60,000 nucleotides of DNA, taken from contig NC_087064.1 in NCBI RefSeq assembly GCF_963678635.1, positions 47,849,346 through 47,909,345 of the forward strand, in the 5' to 3' direction. Positions 34,470 through 42,287 of this stretch are shown piece by piece. Source of the DNA: Symsagittifera roscoffensis. Lineage: Eukaryota > Xenacoelomorpha > Acoela > Convolutidae. Every line of letters begins with the position of its first letter. Within the stretch, counting starts at the first letter, position 1. The notes beneath the pieces were generated by a model, which saw nothing but the letters and a program-made list of their open reading frames with translations, was not told the DNA's origin and did not search any database. Made by a program: the position numbers and the translations under genes.

Positions 34470-34765
34470 GGCAATGCGTGCTTCTTCAGCAAGTGTTGTC
34501 CATAGCTTTCCGCGGTGAGAAATATTGTATGGCAATAGATACAATGACTATTCGAAGTCATGTCATGTACCAGCTCGACGTGCTCTCGGGCTTCCGACAA
34601 ACTCTCGAATGACTCGAGACACTCATCGCAAACAGTTTGAGGAGGAGGGGGAGGAAGGATCTTGTGAACTTTTTGCTCATGTCTTCTCAAGTTCCTTTTA
34701 GAGCTCAGTATTTTTCCGCACTGCTGGCAAGGAACAGGTGTCGCGATAGAAGTAGAGTTCGGCAT
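34470..34765 (-). CDS. C2H2 zinc-finger protein, N-terminal part (cut by gap)
   Basis: The ATG at 34765 opens a frame with three classical fingers, each C-x2-C-x12-H-x4-H: CQQCGKILSSKRNLRRHEQK, CDECLESFESLSEAREHVEL and CIYCHTIFLTAESYGQHLLK, ending at the gap. A PPPPPQ linker separates fingers 1 and 2. Finger 1 has the usual basic recognition helix. The fingers are not joined by TGEKP linkers. The fragment is intact, is transcribed in the same direction as the 214-residue gene at 36672, and could belong to the host or to the neighbouring virus-like locus. The stop lies in or beyond the gap. Confidence 0.7.
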
Positions 34766-35466
34766 TGTTTGTTGAAGTTACTGAAGTAATTCAGGAAAAT
34801 TTCAAGAAGCAGAACTGGTTATGAAAAAGCAAAAGCGAGAAGTGACTAGCACCAAAAAACTTTGCGGGTAAGGGCAAGTAGAAGCCATTAACGAGAGTTA
34901 TACTTCGCCGTCTCGGTAATAAGTACTTTCCTTTCCAAAAACAGGGTTTATTCTAGCTTTAAGCTCTATATGTCTCATCACTCTGCTCAAGTGCAGGGGT
35001 TTTGTATACTAAAAACTGATTCATTTACAGCCTCAAACTTTTGCTGTTAATTTTAAGGGTTAGCGATAAAGTTTTGGCTTTTTTTAGGGGACTGGTTAGA
35101 CTTTCAATTAACATTTCAGCACTAAGTTACAAAATTTAAAGCTTAGAATGATTCAGATAGAGCCTAAAACTTTTTCTGACTAATTTTAACCGTGAAACAG
35201 TAATTTCCTAATGATTTCAAGCCCAGTTCTTGGTTTGCGTAAATAGGTATAATAAAAAGTAGAAACATGAGATAAAAGTATTCAGAAAGTAAAGCCCTCA
35301 ACTAACTAATTAAGTTGAAATAAAATAGTAAACTTAAAAAATGAAAATTTTGCAAATTCGACACCTTGATAGTTACCGATGCATGATAAGCATAGATTGT
35401 CATTTGAATGTGTAAAAGATATCGGAATCAAAGTTTCCTTCATGTCATTCAGTGTCCCGTGAAACA
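34766..35466. other. Noncoding stretch between zinc finger and inverted repeat
   Basis: About 700 bases without a supported gene. It should contain the promoter and 5' untranslated region of the zinc-finger gene. No terminal repeat or target duplication was recognised. Confidence 0.5.
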
Positions 35467-35570
35467 TTTCATATCATGTCCTTCGAAATATTAAGGCATG
35501 GCCGTTTGGTTTAAGGGGCAATAGCTAACCCGGCGTTGCTCGTCGCTACGCTCCTCGGGAACGCCTCCCG
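35467..35570 (+). repeat. Inverted repeat, left copy
   Basis: Runs from tttcatatcatgtcc to gggaacgcctcccg. It is GC-rich at its inner end, unlike its AT-rich flanks. It contains short self-complementary parts: CGGGA-acgcc-TCCCG, and GGCGTT paired with AACGCC around a CGTCGCTACG loop region. Confidence 0.95.
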
Positions 35571-36180
35571 TTCTGTAATTTCAAGTGAAATTTTTTTTTT
35601 CGAAATAAACGAAAACCTCAAACTTTTTATGTTGTGAAAAAAGAAAAAGTAATGTTTAAAAAAGTATCTTTTAAATCTATCAACAAAAAAACTAGTAAGT
35701 TTTGTGGGACCTCGAGCACAGTTCTACTGGTCAAGTTCGAAATTTAAAAAACATAATTTTTTAACTTCTTTTTTCCTTCATTTTTAGCTTGAATTATTCG
35801 TTCACGTTTTAAATTCAAGTGAATGTGGTTTGAAATTTTTAGGAGCTATCTGATACGTAATTAGGACAAGCGTAGAATTAAAAAAAAACATTTATAGCCC
35901 AATCAATGAGAGTAGACGCTTAAAAAGTTGTGATTTTTTGAGAAAATCTGATTTTTGTGAAAAAATTGAAAAAAAAACTGGGAAAAATTTTTTTTCTCTC
36001 CAAATCCATTGAAACTACCCTCAATCAATTTGCCATGAATTTCTGAGCAGGGTTAAGGGTCATGTTCATTTTTCGAAAAAAAAAACATAAATTTTTTTTT
36101 TTCACATTTTTACCAAAAAATTGTCCGTTTTACACCCAAAACATGTATATGAATGTAATATAATGCAGATTTATGGCTTA

Positions 36181-36372
36181 AAACACTCTCTGTTACTTTG
36201 CATAAGACCTGGCTAACCCCACCGGGCACAAAGTATGATGAGAGAGAGGACAGAGAGTGTTTGATAAAAAAGCCAAATAAATATGGTTGGACTACCAACA
36301 AGAAAATGTTGGACCCTTCCATATTTATCTTTCTTTTGAAAAGAAAGCAATATCCCGAAAAGGGTTTTCCAA
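36181..36372. repeat. Cluster of nested perfect hairpins
   Basis: AAACACTCTCTGT (36181) pairs with ACAGAGAGTGTTT (36250). Inside it TACTTTG (36194) pairs with CAAAGTA (36228). ATAAATATGG (36278) pairs with CCATATTTAT (36319) and encloses CCAACA-agaaaa-TGTTGG. CTTTCTTTT-g-AAAAGAAAG follows at 36329-36347. Then GAAAA-ggg-TTTTC. Such density is unusual for random AT-rich DNA. Confidence 0.75.
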
Positions 36373-36401
36373 ATGGGGTTCACTACTGAGCAAGTGTATT
36401 T

Positions 36402-36420
36402 ATCTCTCTCTCTCTCTCTC
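36402..36420. repeat. (TC)n microsatellite
   Basis: Nine and a half uninterrupted TC units, with related GA-rich bases at 36240-36256 nearby. Confidence 0.9.
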
Positions 36421-36671
36421 ATTCCTTTTCAAACAACAATTTTAGCGTAAAATTATTCTCGATTTGTGATTTTTTTTCTAGTTTTTCTCTAAGATTTTGC
36501 TGAAAACTTTACGGGGCAATTTTTAATTGATCTATTAAGCAAAATAAAAGATGAGACAAAAAATATACACACAGTAATGTTAAAACAGCTTAGAAGTCAA
36601 ATCAAACAAAAAAGAAAATATAAAACCTTGGAATAATATTTGAAACAAAGGAAAGTTTTTTGTTTAAGTTA

Positions 36672-37316
36672 TTAGAAACCTCGAAACTGTAGTTTTCTCT
36701 TTTTTGGCGCATAGCAAGCTGCATTTGGAGGAGTGCCTTGAATGAGATCTGGGGTGACTAGATCAATTGTCTCCGCACTAGATGAAACCCGAGCATCCGA
36801 ATAGGAAGTTGATTGTTCTGGAGTTGAAACTGCTCCCCTAACAAACGACTCGGGAGACATTGCTGTCGGAATATCCCAGTACGCTTCGCGCTCTGCATAG
36901 TCACGAATACATCCCTCCTGATTTTCATACAACGGCATTGACTCGCAGTCATACGCGAAGAGAATTTTTCTTGGAGACTGCTCGAGCGAGGTTGTGTCGT
37001 TTATCTCCGTCTTTTCTAATGCCGGATAGCTCTCGTGAATAGTGCAACTCTCGAACATTCGTTTTCGATTCTGTCTAAGTAGATCGATGTGATCAAGGAG
37101 GTAGTTCGGTAGCATGATATGACTTTTTGTAGTCCATTCCTCGTTTTGATTCACGTCGTTTTTTCGGGGAGCCAAGTCATTGAACGGACTTGCTGTAGAC
37201 GGAGAGACTCTCTCTTTCTGTTGATGGATGACTGCAATCGACTCTCTCGTGTATGTTTGGTAGATAATTGTTCTTTCTCGATCAGACACTGAGATTATTT
37301 GTAAAGGACTAGTCAT
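36672..37316 (-). CDS. Unknown protein, 214 aa, possible nuclear regulator
   Basis: ATG at 37316 to a TAG at 36672, no breaks. Composition is Ser, Thr, Glu and Pro-rich with more G and C than neighbouring genes. The C-terminus carries APKKRKLQFRGF, which contains a classical monopartite nuclear localisation signal (PKKRK). Other visible blocks are SHIMLPNYLLDHIDLL (amphipathic) and ILFAYDCESMPLYE. I recognise no domain. It is transcribed divergently from the PC4-like gene, sharing a 625-bp region, as regulator genes often are. A transcriptional or early regulatory role is only a guess. Confidence 0.7.
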   Translation of the reverse strand: MTSPLQIISVSDRERTIIYQTYTRESIAVIHQQKERVSPSTASPFNDLAPRKNDVNQNEEWTTKSHIMLPNYLLDHIDLLRQNRKRMFESCTIHESYPALEKTEINDTTSLEQSPRKILFAYDCESMPLYENQEGCIRDYAEREAYWDIPTAMSPESFVRGAVSTPEQSTSYSDARVSSSAETIDLVTPDLIQGTPPNAACYAPKKRKLQFRGF

Positions 37317-37941
37317 GACTTGAAGAGGTTTAAAGTTTTGTTAAAATGAAATGACTGAACTACCGAAATGAAATTGAGAGAATGAAAAGTATGAAAAGTT
37401 TATTAATGAGAATGAGATCAGGAAAGGGGTGGCATAGTTCAATTAGGTCAAAGCTAATAACTTTTTAGGTGAGGCTATCAAATTTTATTCATTCTTTTAA
37501 GCATGACGCCTGAGGTCATGTTAGGAATGAATGTGAAAACCCGATTTTTTAGATTTATGTGACAGCTTTATTATAGTGGCTACGGGCGAAAGCACTCAAA
37601 ATCAAGTTTTCATGATAGTTTGCCAGACAATCATTGTTATGCTGTTAGAAATTCATTACCATGATTCATAACAGTCATTAAAATAACCGTCACAATAAAT
37701 AACACTAGAAGATTTTTAGAGTATAGCCGGGGGAAAAGTAACTAAATACCCATATAAAAAGAGGTTTATCGTTAAAGAAATTATATCCTTGGTGATTAAG
37801 TCTTATCAATATGGCTTAGGGCGCTCGTAAACTTTATCACCTAAATTTTTACTTTGGGAGCGCATGATCTGTCTCGTATACTGTGATCAGTCATTCTTCA
37901 ACGTTCCACACTAAAAACCAGTTGGTTGTTATTCATTTATA
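37317..37941. promoter_or_regulatory. Divergent control region of the module
   Basis: 625 bases between two divergent start codons (37316 minus, 37942 plus), so promoters for both directions must lie here. A short inverted repeat catgac-gcctgag-gtcatg is at 37503-37521. An ATCAGTCATTC initiator-like string at 37887 lies just before the plus-strand gene. No clear TATA box in the expected place. Confidence 0.5.
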
Positions 37942-38301
37942 ATGTACGCTTCTCTTGACACGGATGTAGACTATTTCGATGATTTTAGGGATATATCTTC
38001 GAATGATAAACGTTTAGTTAGAGTCGGTGCAAAAACATTCGCACAGACCGGTACTTACATAACTATCAAATTGTACAAAAAAGACGAAGAAGGAACTTTC
38101 AAGTATCGACAAGGAATAACTTTGTCAACTGGTGAATTCGAGTCCTTGGCGGACAATTACAAAAAAATTAAAAGGTTGACGAAAGCAAAAAACTGCGACG
38201 TTACTGAAAAACTTAGAAAAAAGCGAAACAAATCTAAAAAATCTTCATGCTCTGAAAAGGAATGCGAAAGTGAAAACGATGATAACTGTCGGGTTGTGTA
38301 A
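37942..38301 (+). CDS. PC4/p15-like ssDNA-binding protein
   Basis: 119 residues, ATG at 37942, TAA at 38299. Residues about 37-75 (GTYITIKLYKKDEEGTFKYR, then GITLSTGEFESLADNYKKI) match the PC4 C-terminal fold: a beta strand, a KDEEG turn, a basic strand, GIxLs and an amphipathic helix. PC4 proteins bind melted or single-stranded DNA in transcription and replication. The tail (KKRNKSKKSSCSEKECESEN) is basic then acidic and may target the nucleus. It is first in a two-gene plus-strand unit, 37 bases before the next gene. Confidence 0.65.
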   Translation: MYASLDTDVDYFDDFRDISSNDKRLVRVGAKTFAQTGTYITIKLYKKDEEGTFKYRQGITLSTGEFESLADNYKKIKRLTKAKNCDVTEKLRKKRNKSKKSSCSEKECESENDDNCRVV

Positions 38302-38338
38302 CATTATCAACTCGTTATTCTATTGAAACTTCAAAGCA

Positions 38339-38869
38339 ATGGTTGAAGCAATGTATGAGCAATCCCCTGATTATTTCAAACAGTTCCGTAAAAATTACAA
38401 TTTTTTCATCCTGAATCATGAACCCAACTTTTCGGGCTTCGCTTCAAAAGCAAATTTTGCAGTATCCTCCCATTCGAATAAATTAGATTTTTGCAACCAT
38501 TCGATTGACAACGAAAAACATTATCATGTGCTGGTCGAATTTACGAAAGAGTCTACCGATTTACTTAACAAGATGACTTCAAAAGCCTTCGTTGTTCCTT
38601 GTCTTCTCTCTACATTCAAATATTTAATTTTGGGTTGCTCCAACTATGAATTGTCTGGCCCTCTGATGGAAAAACTGAAAATAGCTGTGAATTATAACTC
38701 CATCAACAACTTAGATGTTAGTGGTGTTCCAGTTCGAAGACGATTGCTTCAAGTTTGCTTCGGCTCGCAGACTAAATCTGTTCAAACTCAAACTGACCTG
38801 ATTACTAATGTAACAATTGAACGTTTTTTTAATGTTTTGAATGGTGAAAACGCTGCTGAGTTTTTTTAA
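38339..38869 (+). CDS. Unknown protein, 176 aa, candidate HUH nuclease
   Basis: ATG at 38339, TAA at 38867, intact. Residues about 21-29 (YNFFILNHE) resemble the first strand of rolling-circle/rolling-hairpin Rep nucleases. Residues 61-69 (KHYHVLVEF) have the HUH pattern (His, hydrophobic, His, then hydrophobic strand). A later TFKYLILGCSNYE could supply the tyrosine, but the usual following lysine is not evident. Parvovirus-like Reps have a helicase domain that is absent here. In context (ssDNA-binding neighbour, hairpin-rich repeats) a nicking enzyme is attractive but unproven. It ends 150 bases before the right inverted repeat. Confidence 0.45.
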   Translation: MVEAMYEQSPDYFKQFRKNYNFFILNHEPNFSGFASKANFAVSSHSNKLDFCNHSIDNEKHYHVLVEFTKESTDLLNKMTSKAFVVPCLLSTFKYLILGCSNYELSGPLMEKLKIAVNYNSINNLDVSGVPVRRRLLQVCFGSQTKSVQTQTDLITNVTIERFFNVLNGENAAEFF

Positions 38870-39018
38870 AATAATTGACATAATTTTAAGTGGGTATGGT
38901 TGTATGGAAATTGATTCAAACACTTTGTTTGTGAAATTTATCATGGAGAAGAAGTTCAAGTTTTAAATATTGGTTTTCTTTCGCTCTTGTATATCAAAAA
39001 AAAATGTTACTACACAAG

Positions 39019-39122
39019 CGGGAGGCGTTCCCGAGGAGCGTAGCGACGAGCAACGCCGGGTTAGCTATTGCCCCTTAAACCAAACGGCCATGCCTTAATA
39101 TTTCAAAGGACTTGATATGAAA
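39019..39122 (-). repeat. Inverted repeat, right copy
   Basis: Exact reverse complement of 35467-35570 except at two positions. It lies in the 360-base gap between the 3' ends of the convergent gene sets (plus-strand gene ending 38869, minus-strand protease ending 39230), so it may also act as a bidirectional transcription barrier. Confidence 0.95.
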
Positions 39123-39229
39123 CTTTTCGCGGTTCACATAAACTTGCAGAAAAAAAACTTTGTTGTTAATAAGAATGAATTGAAAAAAAAACGAATTTAT
39201 AAATTTTACAAAAACATCAATAAATTAAT

Positions 39230-39667
39230 TTAGAATAACATATGTTTGGCAAATCTTATCAAATCATGATCATTAAGTTTGAAACCTATTGGAAATTTGT
39301 TTGTAATTATAACATGAGCAACATAAATACAATAAAGTCCGCATAACACTGAATCAGCTGATTGTATTGGTTTTTTCAACAGTAGCTGATTTCCCTCGTG
39401 AATTGTACGTCGCATATTCTTGTACACGAGGGGATAATCACATAATCGTTTACCTAGAGGATCTGCGAAGAATATCTGTCCTCCAGCTTGAGCAAAAAGC
39501 AACCAGTGGGTTCCAGGTTGATCCGATGGTGAGGCATTCATAATCATGAAAGTATTATCGTTTTTCAGTACTGAAGAGCATGGCAAATCTGCCGGAAAAA
39601 CACCTCTAAAGCGATGTTTCAAATGTTTACAACGGTTAATAATTTCTACTAGTTGAAGATTATCCAT
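39230..39667 (-). CDS. Adenain-like virion cysteine protease
   Basis: 145 residues, ATG at 39667. Catalytic set visible: His54 in PGTHWLLF, Asp69 in FFADPLG, Gln102 and Cys109 in IQSADSVLCGLYCIYVAH, the order and spacing of the adenovirus/Ulp1-type (C5/C48) protease. In Polintons and adenoviruses it matures capsid proteins inside the particle. Start and end (LIRFAKHMLF) match the dead copy at 2441-2872. It is the last gene of the array, 7 bases after the capsid gene, and ends 107 bases from the right inverted repeat. Length is normal to slightly short for Polintons. Confidence 0.92.
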   Translation of the reverse strand: MDNLQLVEIINRCKHLKHRFRGVFPADLPCSSVLKNDNTFMIMNASPSDQPGTHWLLFAQAGGQIFFADPLGKRLCDYPLVYKNMRRTIHEGNQLLLKKPIQSADSVLCGLYCIYVAHVIITNKFPIGFKLNDHDLIRFAKHMLF

Positions 39668-39674
39668 GTCTATC

Positions 39675-40991
39675 TTAGGTCATAAGAGTGTTTTTGGTAA
39701 TTTTTCTATCTGAACGCACATAAACTGTTGATGCACGCTCTCCCATAAACAATAACTCGACGTTATTACCGAGACCTGCGTCAAACTTGAGTTCGAGCGA
39801 AATAGTGCAATTGGTCAATTCAGGATGAATAAAATCGTGTGAAGCCTCCTGAGTAGACGTGAGATCAAAAGCCATAATATAATGATTATCATAATTAGCG
39901 AGACTGATTCCATGACTAGTGTTTAAAACAAAATCAAGAGCCTCAAGCGTATTGTAATAAATTCTTTTATTGTCTGATGTTGAGATGGGAGTTCCGGCAA
40001 CGGGTAGACCGTTTCTGTACACAATGATCTCATTCAACCCAAATTTCTGGTAATGAAAAGGGTTTGTTCTATTAGTACCCAAATATGCTTCGTTTATGCG
40101 CATTGCTACTATCATTCTTCGAACAGGTTCTTTTGCAAAAACATCCTCTTGTCGCCAGCTTTGTACTCCTGCAGTTGCGAGAAACGTTTTTGGTACTACT
40201 TCGATGTAATTGTAAATTGCCGGGTTCTTCAACAAAGTTTTTTCTATTGATGAGAGAACATAGTCAGTCACAGTCATCTTTCTGACATAGAGGTTAGCTT
40301 CGATTATTTGGACCTTGTAGTGTTTAGCTGCATCTTCAGATATGACAACAAAATCATTAGGAGAACGTCTAAGAGACAATCTTATTGTCACACCGCTAAG
40401 TAGATGCTTGTCACACGACAAAAAGTCGCAAGCAATTTTACCAAATAGCTTCAGCTCGCTCGAGGCCGCAACGAGACCTTTACGCTCCGTAACATCATCA
40501 GCTCTCCTTCCAGCACCGTCAATGGCTGATGGATTTTCTTCATAATAATAACCTTGACAAGCCAACCATGTTTTCTTGGCATCATTACCGTATGAAAACT
40601 CGGTCTCAATAAAGCTTTTATGGGCAAAATTAGCATTGGTAGTTGATATTTTTTCACCATTCAGAGACAGTGTACACTCAGAAAATAATGAAGATAAAGG
40701 ATTGTTAACACAATACGGCGTATCTCTGTTTGCCGCCTCTGTAGCATGCGTTCGAAGCACGTTTCCATTGCTTCGAACAATTCGTGCAACTATTTCCAAA
40801 CGAGTACGTTGAAGATCGATGAAATTATTTCTGCCGCCGAGTACTTCAAACTCGAGCATAGGACCATCAGGAGAGTAGGAAGGTCCAATTTTTTGGGTGA
40901 ATGCATTTTCAAAAGTGACAAGTAAAGGCGGTTTCTCAAATAAGTCCAAGGAGCTGTGAGTTGCTTCACTCGGGATTAAATTAGAAATCAT
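39675..40991 (-). CDS. Major capsid protein (double jelly-roll, F54H12.2-like)
   Basis: 438 residues, ATG at 40991 overlapping the stop of the preceding gene. The N-terminal jelly-roll has FIDLQRTRLEI and the hallmark VNNPLSSLFSECTLSLNGEK, then FIETEFSYGNDAKKTWL. The C-terminal half has RNGLPVAGTPIS, NYDNHYIMAFDLTS and a closing STVYVRSDRKITKN. This is the pattern of animal proteins often labelled F54H12.2-like, known to be Polinton capsids with the adenovirus/PRD1-type fold. Trimers would form the hexons. Two diverged pseudogenes (1510-2430 and 58171-59461) align along the length. No breaks. Confidence 0.93.
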   Translation of the reverse strand: MISNLIPSEATHSSLDLFEKPPLLVTFENAFTQKIGPSYSPDGPMLEFEVLGGRNNFIDLQRTRLEIVARIVRSNGNVLRTHATEAANRDTPYCVNNPLSSLFSECTLSLNGEKISTTNANFAHKSFIETEFSYGNDAKKTWLACQGYYYEENPSAIDGAGRRADDVTERKGLVAASSELKLFGKIACDFLSCDKHLLSGVTIRLSLRRSPNDFVVISEDAAKHYKVQIIEANLYVRKMTVTDYVLSSIEKTLLKNPAIYNYIEVVPKTFLATAGVQSWRQEDVFAKEPVRRMIVAMRINEAYLGTNRTNPFHYQKFGLNEIIVYRNGLPVAGTPISTSDNKRIYYNTLEALDFVLNTSHGISLANYDNHYIMAFDLTSTQEASHDFIHPELTNCTISLELKFDAGLGNNVELLFMGERASTVYVRSDRKITKNTLMT

Positions 40992-41388
40992 TTTTAACCC
41001 TTGTAAAGAAATCGGAGCGACTTCTCTGTGCAGTTCGTTTTCTGGGAATGACGCGTCTCGTTTTTCGTTTAAACGCCGTCGTTCTTTTCGGATGACTTTT
41101 CCGAGATCTACTTCCTCCTCCTATTTGCTTTTTGATTGTTTTTCTAACGGTGCTTTTGAGTGCCTGCTTAGGACTTTTTCTTTTTGTTGCAACTTCTATC
41201 AGTTCTGGAGCTGCCTGAAGAAGTAGTTCTTTTCCGATTTTTTTAGCCGCAGGTATCACAAATTTTCGAGCCAGTGGAAGTGCGACTCTTCCTATTCCCA
41301 AGGCTAATGCACCGAAGCCACTGCCTCGTTGTCTATAATGCCCCGAGAAATGTGGTAGGTTTGCTTGGTTGTGGTAATATGAATCCAT
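40981..41388 (-). CDS. Small basic virion-type (pX-like) protein
   Basis: 135 residues from the ATG at 41388 (MDSYYHNQANLPHFSG); an upstream in-frame TTG at 41397 is less likely. It has an RGSGFGALALGIGRVALPLA amphipathic/hydrophobic segment, then KKIGKELLLQAAPELIEVAT. A Gly/Arg/Lys-rich tail follows (KKQIGGGSRSRKSHPKR and RKRTAQRSR). Polintons regularly encode such a protein next to the capsid genes, and it has been compared with adenovirus core or membrane-lytic proteins, without proof here. The tail suits DNA binding. It overlaps the capsid start by 11 bases. Confidence 0.8.
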   Translation of the reverse strand: MDSYYHNQANLPHFSGHYRQRGSGFGALALGIGRVALPLARKFVIPAAKKIGKELLLQAAPELIEVATKRKSPKQALKSTVRKTIKKQIGGGSRSRKSHPKRTTAFKRKTRRVIPRKRTAQRSRSDFFTRVKNDF

Positions 41389-41393
41389 TTTGA

Positions 41394-42287
41394 TCAATTG
41401 CTAAACTTTTGAAATTTCAAAGTCAGAACAACTTTTCCCCCTCCAGCGAAAGGAACAAGTCCTCCAGTTTCTGTGCGCAAGTTCACAGAAATATTGGAAA
41501 TATTAATGACCAAAAGTTTTTTAAAATCCAAATTACTAAACACTTTACGATGATTCGGTTCAATTGTACATGCGTAACCGTTTTTCACTCGACGATTTGT
41601 ATCAATGACTCGTAAAAGGGGTGCTTTTGTGTCTCCGACTATTTGATAATGAATTATGTCCAGATAAATAAACATAAGCTGAGTACCAGCGCATACATCA
41701 ACGGGATAGTCAGCAATAAGATCTTGGGTAGAGAATGTGCTATGTTTCAGGCTTCCTTGTTTGTAACCTATATGATAACCAGTTCCATCTCTGACGCCTT
41801 TGAATCCAAGTAGACTAGGAATTTGCGGGCTTGAAAAAGTTATACCTTCCCAATAATGCAGCCATAAGGAAAGATGTTTGGTTATTGGATCTATTACGTA
41901 ATCCAATTTCTCTAATTCTGTCTTTCGACGAATCTCGTCCAGTATTTGATCAATGCTCGTATATTCTCCTTTTGTTATTTTTGCTGTTTCTCCAAGGTAA
42001 GGTCTGGAGATCTTGTCTTTCTCAACTTTCATGCTTGCTATAACCCGAACTTTTTTGTAGTACACAATGTTGTTGTCAGTTACGTTGTTTATCTGAGTAG
42101 GGAAGGTAATTTCTGTAACTGCTACTCTCCATTCACCTTGCAAATTTATTTCTTCACTCAGGAGATTTTTAAAGTTGGTCAGAGTGTTATCTTTAAAAAC
42201 GTTCATTGATGCAGATGAAACTAGGGTAATTGTGAAGGAAGGGGGAACATTATGGGTGAAAAGGCTGTCGGAAGTGCCCTCAGTCAT
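41394..42287 (-). CDS. Minor capsid (penton-like) protein
   Basis: 297 residues, ATG at 42287 overlapping the integrase stop. The N-terminal PPSFTITLVSSASMNVFKDN and the EEINLQGEWRVAVTEITFP block are the signature of the Polinton/adintovirus minor capsid: F-x-x-x-L-x-S-N/A-S, then L-x-G-x-W-x-V-x-x-x-E-I. The C-terminal half has GDTKAPLLRVIDTN and ends KVVLTLKFQKF. The single jelly-roll pentamer would occupy the capsid vertices. The pseudogene at 217-1095 is a close relative. Intact. Confidence 0.88.
   Translation of the reverse strand: MTEGTSDSLFTHNVPPSFTITLVSSASMNVFKDNTLTNFKNLLSEEINLQGEWRVAVTEITFPTQINNVTDNNIVYYKKVRVIASMKVEKDKISRPYLGETAKITKGEYTSIDQILDEIRRKTELEKLDYVIDPITKHLSLWLHYWEGITFSSPQIPSLLGFKGVRDGTGYHIGYKQGSLKHSTFSTQDLIADYPVDVCAGTQLMFIYLDIIHYQIVGDTKAPLLRVIDTNRRVKNGYACTIEPNHRKVFSNLDFKKLLVINISNISVNLRTETGGLVPFAGGGKVVLTLKFQKFSN

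Larger units (their letters stand above)
35571..36671. other. Noncoding part of the module with clustered hairpins
   Basis: No gene. A-rich and T-rich runs to 36120, then a dense set of perfect stems at 36181-36372, then a TC microsatellite (36402-36420). It lies downstream of the minus-strand 214-residue gene and may include its 3' untranslated region. Confidence 0.55.
35467..39122. mobile_element. 3.66-kb module bounded by 104-bp inverted repeats
   Basis: Two 104-bp inverted copies (35467-35570 and 39019-39122), differing at only two positions, enclose 3,448 bases. Inside are one minus-strand gene (36672-37316), a 625-bp divergent control region and two plus-strand genes (37942-38301, 38339-38869), all intact. 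Near identity of the repeats and intact frames point to recent or maintained function. There is no transposase that I recognise. The module directly abuts the 3' end of the Polinton-type capsid operon. Whether it is an independent insertion or one end of the same element is open. Confidence 0.75.

Noticed and set aside
34196-34765. A 189-codon minus-strand frame running through the N gap
   Set aside because: The gap contains no real codons. Only the part up to 34470 (zinc fingers) is supported; the remainder on the other side is LTR sequence.
39019-39122. Inverted repeat read as the terminal repeat of the Polinton with a partner right of 47322
   Set aside because: No sequence matching this repeat is present at 47323-47840. 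Its only partner is at 35467-35570.
40053-40812. Plus-strand open frames of 65-78 codons inside the major capsid gene
   Set aside because: They are antisense to a well-supported gene and have no family resemblance.
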